Shown piece after piece: positions 18,463-25,560 of a stretch of DNA of 64,000 nt. The stretch is from Shewanella vesiculosa. Lineage in GTDB: Bacteria; Pseudomonadota; Gammaproteobacteria; Enterobacterales; Shewanellaceae. The stretch spans positions 682,001 through 746,000 of the forward strand of contig NZ_CP073588.1 in assembly GCF_021560015.1 (NCBI RefSeq). The letters run 5' to 3'. Within the stretch, counting starts at the first letter, position 1, and each line of letters opens with the position of its first letter. The position numbers were made by a program, and so were the translations under genes. The notes under the pieces were generated by a model, which was given only the letters and a program-made list of their open reading frames with translations, was not told where the DNA came from and ran no database searches.

Positions 18463-18905
18463 TGAAAAATATCATAGTTCTCCTATTCTTGTTAGTAGGT
18501 GTTATCCATTCAGCGCTCGCTCAAAACGAAGCCTCATCAGAATTAAACGGCTTTATACAAGCTATAAAAAATGTACATTATCTTGCTAAATTAAAAGTCA
18601 CTAAAGTGGAAGTAACGGCTCAGAATGATGGATTAGAAAAGCAGGTTTTTTTTGCTGAAGTCCTCGATACTTATAAAGGTGAATCTCACAAAAACATAAA
18701 CTATGAAATGCTTGTCGAGCAAGGTGAAGATGTCGTTTTTAATTCGACTCCAGTTTATGTCGCGCTGTGTTTAGATAGTGCTGGGAATTACTACTGGCCG
18801 GGTACTGGCTCTGAATTCAAACCTTCAACAGCGATCGATGTATGGTTAGCTGAAAATAAAGAAAAGTTGATGGGTATTGTTTCTGTAGCAGATTGGTGTA
18901 AGTAG
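18462..18905 (+). CDS. Exported small protein, probable immunity to the amidase effector
   Basis: 147 aa with a clear Sec signal peptide (MKNIIVLLFLLVGVIHSALA, cleavage after ALA at residue 20). The mature part is about 127 aa with two Cys, in VALCLDS and near the end in ADWCK, which could form a disulphide. The ATG shares a base with the amidase stop, giving translational coupling. A periplasmic product paired with a leaderless wall hydrolase is the standard Tae/Tai-type immunity arrangement; the family is not recognised, so the function is inferred from context. Confidence 0.7.
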   Translation: MKNIIVLLFLLVGVIHSALAQNEASSELNGFIQAIKNVHYLAKLKVTKVEVTAQNDGLEKQVFFAEVLDTYKGESHKNINYEMLVEQGEDVVFNSTPVYVALCLDSAGNYYWPGTGSEFKPSTAIDVWLAENKEKLMGIVSVADWCK

Positions 18906-18957
18906 TATTATTTCAAAAATTAGACTGTTAAGTTTTAATAAAAATCACGGACAAATA

Positions 18958-19731
18958 ATGAATAAAATTAACACGGATGTAAATTACAAAACGATTGCAG
19001 GTAATGCTCGCTTAGTTATGCTAGGTGAGTCTAATCACAACACCGCTGGATATAAATATGAAGCGATTAAAGCGATCAAACAATTAAAAGCAGCTGGCTT
19101 TACCCATTTTGCTATAGAGATGTTACCACAATCAATGAAGGAGCAAGTGGCATTCTATCAACGTACAGGTAAGGGATTTGAAGTTATTCAGCGTTACTTT
19201 AATGATAATTGGGCATGGGGATATTTAGTTCCTCATGCATACGGTGAACTTGTTAAAGCAGCAAGAACAGCAGGTTTGAAAATAGTCGCTTTGGACATGA
19301 CATTAGATCAAATGGCAAGTCTTGATGCAGCTTGCTCGTCTGACAATGCCGAGGCGGGTATTTGTAAAGATACTCATAGCAAACGCAATGATAGCTGGAC
19401 AAATAATATTGTGAGTATCATAAAAGAATCGACTCAACATCGTGTACTGGCTTTCATGCATCGGTGGCATGCTGTTGAAGCTGCATCTTATCAAGAAGGT
19501 ATTGATACTTTAATCCAAAAGCAAGGGATACATAATGTTGTCTTTGTAGACTTTATTGGAGGTATGTTGTGTCTAACCGAAAATGATTGCAGAGAAGGCT
19601 CTGCTGAAGATACTCCGCTTAAGCAGCAATACTTTTACCGTGAAGGGTTTCCCTATAAGTCAGCTATCAAGTCTTTTCAGGTTCATATTCCTGAAAAACG
19701 GGTCAATTCAGATGGTGAGTTGCAATGGTAA
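18958..19731 (+). CDS. ChaN/EreA-like protein without a leader, candidate new T6SS effector
   Basis: 257 aa. The N-terminus has LVMLGESNHN (Glu24, His27), then FAIEMLP (Glu54), an AYGELVKAARTAGLKIVALDM segment and a C-terminal HRWH pair (His168, His171). This is the residue pattern of the EreA/ChaN/TIKI-like superfamily, whose members include erythromycin esterases, haem-uptake proteins and metalloproteases. Four Cys (126, 136, 205, 211) form two close pairs, suggesting disulphides and an oxidising site of action, yet there is no signal peptide. It overlaps by 7 bases an exported partner. Context suggests a periplasm-acting effector delivered by the T6SS; this is inference, and an ordinary enzyme cannot be excluded. 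Confidence 0.65.
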   Translation: MNKINTDVNYKTIAGNARLVMLGESNHNTAGYKYEAIKAIKQLKAAGFTHFAIEMLPQSMKEQVAFYQRTGKGFEVIQRYFNDNWAWGYLVPHAYGELVKAARTAGLKIVALDMTLDQMASLDAACSSDNAEAGICKDTHSKRNDSWTNNIVSIIKESTQHRVLAFMHRWHAVEAASYQEGIDTLIQKQGIHNVVFVDFIGGMLCLTENDCREGSAEDTPLKQQYFYREGFPYKSAIKSFQVHIPEKRVNSDGELQW

Positions 19732-20309
19732 GGATAAGTCTTTTTATATTGTTAGTTTTAAACTCAATTTGCCACTATGTGCAAGCAAATAGTTTATGGC
19801 ATGCAATCGATATTAACGATCCAAACTTAACAGTAGAACAGGCTGCACAACAATGTGCAAAAAGTTCAATGTTTGCACCATATAGTCTAGAAGAGTGGTG
19901 TGAAAAAGCTTATTCGATGGGAAGTTGGAAATCACTTCTTTACATTGGATACTATACAGGTGATGGGACTCGTTATGTCAATGAAGCAAAAAAAAATGCA
20001 CAAGCCGATGATGTTGAAGCTATCAAAATATTAGCTTGGATTTATAGTAATGGGTCTTTTGTTGAAAGGGATCTTAGTCAGTCGATTAAGCTTTATAATG
20101 ATTACTTGAATCATAAAAAAAATAAATCACTGACAAAACATCAATTAGTTTCAGTTCATAAAGCCCTGTATAACATATACAAAGAATTGGAATTTTGGCA
20201 AGACGCTTCAAAAAGTTTGCAGTATATTATCAATAATGATGATAATGGCATTGAGAAAAATTTTTTTCGAGAAGAGATGGTTTATATTCGCGAGAGATTA
20301 TCGAAATAA
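19725..20309 (+). CDS. Exported Sel1/TPR-like protein, probable partner or immunity of the ChaN-like protein
   Basis: 194 aa with an N-terminal signal peptide (hydrophobic FILLVLNSIC, cleavage near VQA at about residue 21). The mature chain looks like Sel1/TPR helical pairs, for example ADDVEAIKILAWIYSNGSFVE and SIKLYNDYL. Two Cys lie early (QQCAKS, EWCEK). The ATG lies inside the end of the upstream gene (7-base overlap), so expression is coupled. Sel1-like exported proteins are known as immunity factors for some periplasmic T6SS effectors, which supports this reading. It is the last gene of the island before the shared terminator with gltA. Confidence 0.65.
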   Translation: MVRISLFILLVLNSICHYVQANSLWHAIDINDPNLTVEQAAQQCAKSSMFAPYSLEEWCEKAYSMGSWKSLLYIGYYTGDGTRYVNEAKKNAQADDVEAIKILAWIYSNGSFVERDLSQSIKLYNDYLNHKKNKSLTKHQLVSVHKALYNIYKELEFWQDASKSLQYIINNDDNGIEKNFFREEMVYIRERLSK

Positions 20310-20387
20310 TATCAACCGTCATGATATTCCGAACTCAAGCAAACAAGTACAACCTTATATAGATGTTGTAAATTACCTTTAAGTAAC

Positions 20388-20413
20388 AAAAAAGCGCCTT
20401 TCGGCGCTTTTTT
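20388..20413. terminator. Bidirectional terminator between the T6SS island and gltA
   Basis: AAAAAAGCGCC, loop TTTC, GGCGCTTTTTT: a 5-base GC stem flanked by A and T runs on both sides, so it works on either strand. It lies 78 bases after the last island gene and 21 bases after the gltA stop (gltA is on the - strand), insulating the two units. Confidence 0.9.
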
Positions 20414-20433
20414 CTGTTTGGTTAATCAGATGA

Positions 20434-21721
20434 TTAACGCTTATCAACGCTCACAAAATCACGCGCAGACTCACCAGTGTATAACTGACGAGGACGGCTG
20501 ATTTTATGGCCTGGTTGATCTAACATTTCTTTCCAATGTGAAATCCAACCAACAGTACGAGACAATGCAAATAGCACTGTGAACATATCGTTAGGGATAC
20601 CAATGGCTTTCATGATGATACCAGAGTAGAAATCAACGTTCGGGTATAGCTTCTTAGAGATGAAGTACTCATCTTCAAGAGCGATACGCTCAAGTTCCAT
20701 TGCCACGTCTAATAATGGATCAACCACTTTCAGTTCTTTAAGCACTTCATGACAGGTTTCACGCATCACTTTAGCGCGAGGGTCGAAGTTCTTATAAACA
20801 CGATGGCCAAAGCCCATTAGACGGAATGGATCGTTTTTGTCTTTCGCTTTCTCGATAAACTCAGGAATACGATCAACGCTGCCGATTTCTTCTAACATTT
20901 CTAAGCAGGCTTCGTTAGCACCACCATGAGCTGGGCCCCACAACGAAGCAATACCCGCTGCAATACATGCAAATGGATTAGCGCCTGAAGAACCGGCTAA
21001 ACGAACAGTAGATGTAGATGCATTTTGCTCGTGATCAGCATGTAATACAAAAATACGGTCCATCGCTTTTTCAACAACTGGGTTGACTTTGTACTCTTCA
21101 CAAGGAGTAGCAAACATCATCGACAAGAAGTTACCTGCGTAACTTAAATCGTTACGTGGGTAAACAAAAGGTTGCCCCATTGAGTACTTGTAGCACATCG
21201 CTGCGATTGTCGGCATTTTCGACACTAAGCGGTAAGCTGCAATTTCACGATGCTTTGGGATTGTTAACATCAAGAGAATCTTGATAGAAAGCAGATAATG
21301 CACCCGTTACACCACATAGCATTGCCATTGGGTGTGCGTCACGGCGGAAACCTCTGAAAAAGAATGCAATTTGCTCGTGAACCATAGTGTGTTCTTTCAC
21401 TGTGGAAACAAATTGTTCGTAATCAGCTTTAGACGGTAATTCACCATACAATAGCAAGTAGCATAAATCTAAGTATGTCGATTCAGTAGCAAGTTGGTCA
21501 ATTGGATAACCACGATGCAACAAGATACCTTGCTCACCGTCGATATAAGTAATTGCTGACTCACAAGATGCAGTAGCTAAAAATCCTGGATCGAAGGTGA
21601 AATACCCTTTTTTTCCAAGTGTACTGATGTCGATAACGTCAAAACCTTCAGTACCTTTCTTAATAGGTAGGTCGATTGAATCGTTTCCTGGTAACTCTAA
21701 TTTGGCTATATTATCAGCCAT
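20434..21721 (-). pseudogene. gltA: Type II citrate synthase, interrupted by a one-base insertion
   Basis: Condenses oxaloacetate and acetyl-CoA in the TCA cycle. The first part (21721 down to 21245) ends at a premature stop after LDVNNPKAS; the rest continues in another frame from HREIAAYRL. Removing one T from the TTT at 21254-21256 (an A of CCCAAAGCATCG on the coding strand) restores NNPKHREIA and a 428-aa protein, the normal length for the hexameric gammaproteobacterial enzyme. Active-site regions are intact: [23 protein letters not shown] and PNVDFYSG. An AAGGAG site precedes the ATG at 21721. Loss of gltA would cause glutamate auxotrophy, and the frame is otherwise perfectly conserved, so a sequencing error is most likely. 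It is divergent from sdhC. Confidence 0.93.
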
Positions 21722-22150
21722 ACCCCGTTCTCCTTACTTCATTCTTCTATATGAGTGCGGCATGTTAAGCGGTCATTACTTTACAGTGGATCGGGATCAC
21801 AGATCAATTTAAATAAGCGTTTAAATTCGTTAGACCAAGGTATATGTCTGCTGTAAACCGCTCTAGGCTTGAATTAAATTAAAAAAACAGTAAAAAAACT
21901 TATTTTGCATAATGTGATGTTTGTATTTGACAATTCCCGCGAGTATACTTGCCTGCGTCCCTAAGGGAGACTAACGTCACAGTTTAGAAACGATTAATTT
22001 ACGCACTAAATAGTGGTTTCTCAACTGATTAGATGTTTTAGAGTGATCTGTTATTTGTTTTAAAACGTAAGCTAAGTGTTAGCGTTAGTGGTTAAACAAA
22101 TAACAGATATATAACAAAAATAATGCTCGACGGAGCTGAGTGAGCAGAAC
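21722..22150. promoter_or_regulatory. Divergent control region between gltA and sdhC
   Basis: 429 bases with no credible gene, carrying promoters for gltA (leftward) and sdhCDAB (rightward). A TTGACA hexamer occurs at about 21927-21932 with TATACT 12 bases on, a spacing too short to pair them confidently. A small CCCTAAGGG dyad lies at about 21959-21967. A long 5' leader of the sdh message is likely, but no named riboswitch was seen. ArcA or CRP control, usual for these operons, could not be placed on a specific site by eye. Confidence 0.45.
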
Positions 22151-22525
22151 GTGAAAAAGCAAAGACCTGTCCATCTAGACCTGCAGACGATTCGCTTTCC
22201 TGCAACAGCGATCGCGTCAATCCTACACCGTGTTTCCGGTGTTATCATGCTATTTGCTATTGGTATTCTTCTATGGTTGTTAAATTCGACTTTAACATCA
22301 GCAGAAGGGTTCGCTAGCGTACAATCCTTGTTCGATGGTTTCGTGATGAAGTTCATCCTTTGGGGCATTCTAACCGCGTTAGGTTATCACTTGTTAGGTG
22401 GCATTCGTCATCTGATTATGGATACTGGTCGCTGGGAAGAGTTAGCTTCGGGTACAGCATCAGCTAAAGCTACGTTTGCTTTAGCAGCGGTTCTATCAAT
22501 CATAGCGGGGATTTGGGTATGGTAA
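22151..22525 (+). CDS. sdhC: Succinate dehydrogenase cytochrome b556 subunit
   Basis: 124 aa with three membrane segments (about residues 24-46, 65-88 and 103-123). With SdhD it anchors the SdhAB catalytic dimer in the inner membrane and binds haem b and ubiquinone. Conserved features: the quinone-site stretch SILHRVSGV (Ser23, Arg27) and haem ligand His80 in GYHLLGGIRH. The start is GTG; no ATG is available upstream before an in-frame stop, and the ribosome site is weak. The last 7 bases overlap sdhD. Confidence 0.95.
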   Translation: MKKQRPVHLDLQTIRFPATAIASILHRVSGVIMLFAIGILLWLLNSTLTSAEGFASVQSLFDGFVMKFILWGILTALGYHLLGGIRHLIMDTGRWEELASGTASAKATFALAAVLSIIAGIWVW

Positions 22526-22866
22526 CAAATGCAGCAAGTTTTGGACGTAGTGGTGTTCATGACTATATTCTATTACGCGCAAGTGCAGTGATCCTCGCTT
22601 GTTATACTATTTTCTTAGTAGGTTTTATCGCGTGTAGTGCCCCGTTAACTTTCGAAATTTGGAGTGGCTTATTCAGTTCACTTCCAATGAAAGTCTTTAC
22701 TCTTATAACGTTGGTTGCTTTGCTTATCCATGCTTGGATTGGTGTATGGCAAGTGTTGACTGATTATGTCAAAAATACAGCGTTGCGTGGTGTACTACAG
22801 TTTACTTTTGTTGTTATCGCATTGAGTTATTTAGCTTCAGGCATAGTAATAGTGTGGGGTGTTTAA
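22519..22866 (+). CDS. sdhD: Succinate dehydrogenase hydrophobic anchor subunit
   Basis: 115 aa, three membrane segments. It begins MVTNAASFGRSGVHDYILLRA, very close to the E. coli form. Haem-side His71 (LLIHAWIG) and quinone-site Tyr83 (VLTDYV) fall at the same positions as in E. coli SdhD. The start chosen is ATG 22519 inside the end of sdhC; a TTG six bases earlier would add two residues and is less likely. The stop is immediately followed by the GTG of sdhA. Confidence 0.95.
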   Translation: MVTNAASFGRSGVHDYILLRASAVILACYTIFLVGFIACSAPLTFEIWSGLFSSLPMKVFTLITLVALLIHAWIGVWQVLTDYVKNTALRGVLQFTFVVIALSYLASGIVIVWGV

Positions 22867-24633
22867 GTGAGTATTCCAGTACGCGAATTTGATGCAATTG
22901 TGATCGGCGCCGGTGGCGCAGGTATGCGAGCAGCATTACAGATTTCTAAAGAAGGTAAGAGCTGCGCGCTGTTATCTAAAGTATTCCCTACTCGTTCACA
23001 TACCGTTTCTGCTCAAGGTGGTATCACCGTAGCATTAGGTAATGCACACGAAGATCATTGGGAACAACACATGTATGACACGGTTAAAGGTTCCGATTTT
23101 ATCGGAGACCAAGAAGCCATTGAATTTATGTGTAAAACAGGTCCTGAAGCCATCATCGAACTTGAGCAAATGGGTTTACCTTTCTCTCGTTTTGAAAACG
23201 GCACCATTTACCAACGTCCGTTTGGTGGTCAGTCTAGAAACTTTGGTGGTGAGCAAGCCGCTCGAACTGCCGCTGCTGCTGACCGAACAGGCCATGCACT
23301 GCTTCATTGTTTATATCAACAAAACGTTAAACATAAAACTGACGTTTATTCTGAGTGGTATGCCTTAGATTTGGTTAAAAATGAAGATGACGTTGTTGTC
23401 GGTTGTACTGCGATTGAAATCGAAACCGGTGATATTGTTTATTTCAAAGCCAAAGCCACTATTTTAGCCACCGGCGGTGCAGGGCGTATTTACGCGTCTA
23501 CCACCAATGCTCATATCAATACCGGTGACGGCGTTGGTATTGCAGCTCGCGCTGGTGTTCAGTTACAAGATATGGAAATGTGGCAGTTCCACCCTACGGG
23601 TATTGCTGGTGCAGGCACATTGGTGACTGAGGGTTGTCGTGGTGAAGGTGGATATCTTTTAAATAAAGATGGCGAACGTTTCATGGAACGCTATGCTCCT
23701 AATGCGAAAGATTTGGCATCTCGTGACGTGGTAGCACGTTCAATGATGACTGAAATTCGTGAAGGTCGTGGTTTAGACGGTCCATTAGGTCCGCATTTGT
23801 TGCTTAAACTTGATCATTTAGGTAAAGAAACTCTTGAAGCACGTCTTCCTGGTGTATGTGAATTATCCCGTACTTTTGCCCACATTGATCCAGCTGATGG
23901 TCCAATTCCTGTGATCCCGACTTGTCATTATATGATGGGCGGTTTACCGACTAAAGTGAGTGGACAAGTTATTCGCCAGAATAACGATGGCACCGAGCAA
24001 GATGTATTAGGTTTGTTTGCTGTGGGTGAGATTGCCTGTGTATCAGTACATGGTGCAAACCGTTTAGGTGGTAACTCACTACTTGATTTAGTGGTGTTTG
24101 GACGTGCTGCTGGTCAGCATTTAGGTAAAGCGTTAGACGAAACGCCTGAGCCTAAAGCGGCGACAGACGAAGAAATAAGTGCATCACTTACACGTCTTAA
24201 TCGTTGGGAAAGCAACAAAGACGGTGAAGATCCTTCGGTTATCCGTAAAGACCTTCAATTGTGCATGCAGTTAAATTTCTCTGTTTTCCGCAGTGGCGAA
24301 GCCATGGCAGAAGGTTTAGAACAGCTTCAAGCAATTCAAAAGCGTCTTGAAAACGCCAAGTTATCTGATAATTCAACAGAATTTAACACTCAACGTATTG
24401 AGTGCTTAGAATTAGACAACTTGATGGCCACCGCGCTGGCAACGGCTTATGCAGCTAACTTCCGTACTGAAAGCCGTGGTGCGCATTCTCGTGAAGATTA
24501 TTTAGATCGTGATGATGACAATTGGTTATGTCATAGCATATTTGACCCAGTAACTACTGCTATGAGTAAACGTGATGTCAACATGACACCTAAATTGCGC
24601 GATGCGTTTCCACCAGTAAAACGTACCTATTAG
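22867..24633 (+). CDS. sdhA: Succinate dehydrogenase flavoprotein subunit
   Basis: 588 aa, matching E. coli SdhA. An FAD-binding Rossmann motif lies at the N-terminus ([16 protein letters not shown]), followed by the covalent-flavin His region [10 protein letters not shown]. Substrate and catalytic features include [29 protein letters not shown] and [17 protein letters not shown]. It oxidises succinate to fumarate and passes electrons to SdhB. It starts with GTG immediately after the sdhD stop, and the gene is followed 16 bases later by sdhB. Confidence 0.97.
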   Translation: MSIPVREFDAIVIGAGGAGMRAALQISKEGKSCALLSKVFPTRSHTVSAQGGITVALGNAHEDHWEQHMYDTVKGSDFIGDQEAIEFMCKTGPEAIIELEQMGLPFSRFENGTIYQRPFGGQSRNFGGEQAARTAAAADRTGHALLHCLYQQNVKHKTDVYSEWYALDLVKNEDDVVVGCTAIEIETGDIVYFKAKATILATGGAGRIYASTTNAHINTGDGVGIAARAGVQLQDMEMWQFHPTGIAGAGTLVTEGCRGEGGYLLNKDGERFMERYAPNAKDLASRDVVARSMMTEIREGRGLDGPLGPHLLLKLDHLGKETLEARLPGVCELSRTFAHIDPADGPIPVIPTCHYMMGGLPTKVSGQVIRQNNDGTEQDVLGLFAVGEIACVSVHGANRLGGNSLLDLVVFGRAAGQHLGKALDETPEPKAATDEEISASLTRLNRWESNKDGEDPSVIRKDLQLCMQLNFSVFRSGEAMAEGLEQLQAIQKRLENAKLSDNSTEFNTQRIECLELDNLMATALATAYAANFRTESRGAHSREDYLDRDDDNWLCHSIFDPVTTAMSKRDVNMTPKLRDAFPPVKRTY

Positions 24634-24649
24634 GCAGGAGTTGCAAAAG

Positions 24650-25357
24650 ATGAAATTAACATTTGCATTGTATCGTTATAATCCTGATGTAGATACCAAG
24701 CCTTATATGAAGGATTACACCCTAGAAGTGCCAGATGGCTCTGATATGATGGTGTTAGATGCGTTAATTAAACTGAAAGAACAAGACCCAACGCTTGCGT
24801 TCCGTCGTTCATGCCGTGAAGGTGTGTGTGGTTCTGACGGTGTTAACATGAATGGTAAAAATGGATTGGCGTGTATTACACCAATTTCAACCTTTAAAGG
24901 GAAGAAAATTGAAGTCCGTCCATTACCAGGCATGCCAGTAGTTCGAGATTTAGTCGTCGACTTGACTCAGTTCTACAAGCAATATGAAAAGATTAAGCCT
25001 TTCCTGATTAATGATGAAAAGGCACCTGTTCGCGAACATTTACAATCACCTGAAGAGCGTGCTCATTTAGATGGTTTATACGAATGTATTTTGTGCGCAT
25101 GTTGTTCAACTGCTTGTCCATCATTCTGGTGGAATCCTGATAAATTTATCGGACCAAGTGGCTTATTACATGCTTATCGTTTCTTAATTGACAGCCGCGA
25201 CACGGCAACTGAAGAGCGTTTATCTGATCTAGATGATGCGTACAGTGTGTTCCGTTGTCATGGCATCATGAACTGTGTTGATGTTTGTCCTAAAGGATTA
25301 AACCCAACGAAAGCGATTGGTCATATTAAGTCGATGCTGCTAAAGCGGGCAGTTTAA
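24650..25357 (+). CDS. sdhB: Succinate dehydrogenase iron-sulfur subunit
   Basis: 235 aa. The plant-type [2Fe-2S] cluster motif is SCREGVCGSDG with a later CI (about residues 53-76). The [4Fe-4S] and [3Fe-4S] ligands lie in CILCACCSTACPSFWW and CHGIMNCVDVCPKG. It relays electrons from SdhA flavin to the SdhCD quinone site. The ATG at 24650 follows a GCAGGAG site by 9 bases; a TTG at 24641 in frame overlaps poor context and was not used. It ends the sdh group; a stem-loop lies between it and sucA. Confidence 0.97.
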   Translation: MKLTFALYRYNPDVDTKPYMKDYTLEVPDGSDMMVLDALIKLKEQDPTLAFRRSCREGVCGSDGVNMNGKNGLACITPISTFKGKKIEVRPLPGMPVVRDLVVDLTQFYKQYEKIKPFLINDEKAPVREHLQSPEERAHLDGLYECILCACCSTACPSFWWNPDKFIGPSGLLHAYRFLIDSRDTATEERLSDLDDAYSVFRCHGIMNCVDVCPKGLNPTKAIGHIKSMLLKRAV

Positions 25358-25400
25358 TGCACCAAGAAGAGCAAAATAGTCTGACTTATTAGCTCTATTA

Positions 25401-25434
25401 AGAGTCATCTCCAATAACGGGGATGGCTCTTTTG
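25401..25434 (+). terminator. Stem-loop between sdhB and sucA (partial terminator)
   Basis: Arms AGAGTCATCTCC (25401-25412) and GGGGATGGCTCT (25419-25430), pairing with two mismatches or wobbles, with a 6-base loop and a short TTTT tail. It probably attenuates transcription between the sdh and suc groups rather than fully separating them. A further 126 bases with an AT-rich promoter-like stretch precede sucA. Confidence 0.6.
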
Positions 25435-25560
25435 TGTGTTTATGCAATACCTCCTGAAATTAGGTTTTTTAAGATAGTTTCAGTCTACGTGTGATGTAAC
25501 TTATGTTACTCACTGTTATGTTTATGGCTAGCACGTGTATCAAGTTTGAAAGGAATAACA

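Noticed and set aside
21927-21945. TTGACA and TATACT as a sigma-70 promoter for sdh
   Set aside because: Spacing is 12 bases, too short for a normal -35/-10 pair.
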